A stretch of DNA of 40,101 bases from Neobacillus muris (GTDB taxonomy: Bacteria; Bacillota; Bacilli; Bacillales; Cytobacillaceae). Position 1 is the first letter of the stretch, and every line of letters starts with the position of its first letter. The notes beneath the pieces are model-generated. The model did not search any database. It was not told the origin of the DNA and saw nothing but the letters and a program-made list of their open reading frames with translations. Positions 39,991 to 40,101 of the stretch are shown piece after piece. The translations under genes were made by a program, and so were the position numbers. The stretch covers positions 1 through 40,101 of the forward strand of contig NZ_CALPDF010000040.1 of the NCBI RefSeq assembly GCF_943193175.1, read 5' to 3'.

Positions 39991-40101
39991 CATGGCGACA
40001 AAAAAAGGAGGAGCCGTCCTGGATTTGTCGCCATAAAGGGTTCATGACGACAAAACTAAGAGGAATCCGCCCGGAAATGTCGCCATGGCAGGTTCATGAC
40101 G
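39991..40101 (+). repeat. array C: 52-bp palindromic repeats, cut by window end
   Basis: A right arm CATGGCGACA lies at 39991-40000. A full unit follows at 40026-40052 (TGTCGCCATA, loop AAGGGTT, CATGACGACA), and another starts at 40078 (TGTCGCCATG, loop GCAGGTT, then CATGACG up to the window end). The period is 52 bp and both linkers are 25 nt. The array probably continues beyond the window. Confidence 0.9.

Overview
The window looks like a chromosomal segment of a low-to-moderate G+C member of the Bacillaceae. Gene order is close to the Bacillus subtilis block yebE-yebG-purEKBCSQLFMNHD-yerA-yerB-yerC-pcrB-pcrA-ligA-yerH. It continues into a rocA gene, a nitrite-assimilation/siroheme operon and a glyoxylate-shunt operon, the last of which B. 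subtilis lacks. Ribosome-binding sites are strong AAGGAGG types, several starts are GTG or TTG, and translational overlaps are common. I cannot name the species from sequence alone.

Layout. 1-73: 3' part of a tRNA-Asn. 134-1366 (minus): secreted TolB-like beta-propeller protein. 1519-2278: yebE and yebG. 2278-2578: a pur control region with two PurR boxes, a sigma-A promoter, a guanine riboswitch and its terminator. 2596-15467: the complete twelve-gene IMP synthesis operon, interrupted once between purB and purC by a tandem palindromic repeat. 15448-15956 (minus): two small membrane proteins. 16118-19326: yerA, yerB, yerC. 19588-25845: pcrB, pcrA, ligA, camS. 25849-27892: terminator, second repeat array, CcpA-type promoter and rocA. 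27899-28644: an XRE regulator with its operator and a four-helix membrane protein. 28691-30958: a histidine-motif lipoprotein and two membrane proteins. 30989-36097: nirB-nirD-nasF-sirC behind two Fnr-type boxes. 36110-39335: third repeat array, aceB and aceA. 39545-40101: yueI-like gene and a fourth repeat array cut by the window end.

How the genes work together. The pur operon makes IMP from PRPP and is gated by PurR (PRPP/adenine signal) and by guanine in the leader RNA. The pcrA-ligA pair serves DNA repair and replication. pcrB makes an archaeal-type ether lipid precursor. rocA feeds proline/arginine carbon into glutamate. nirBD reduces nitrite to ammonium using siroheme, whose synthesis is partly encoded by the next two genes. 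aceB and aceA allow growth on acetate or fatty acids.

The least ordinary content is in the intergenic DNA. Four separate plus-strand arrays share one architecture: a 10-nt arm, a 7-nt GGG-containing loop, a 10-nt arm and a 25-26-nt linker, repeating every 52-53 bp. The outer stem bases [G/T]GTC...GAC[C/A] are shared, but the inner six stem bases are specific to each array. I do not recognise this as a named repeat family.
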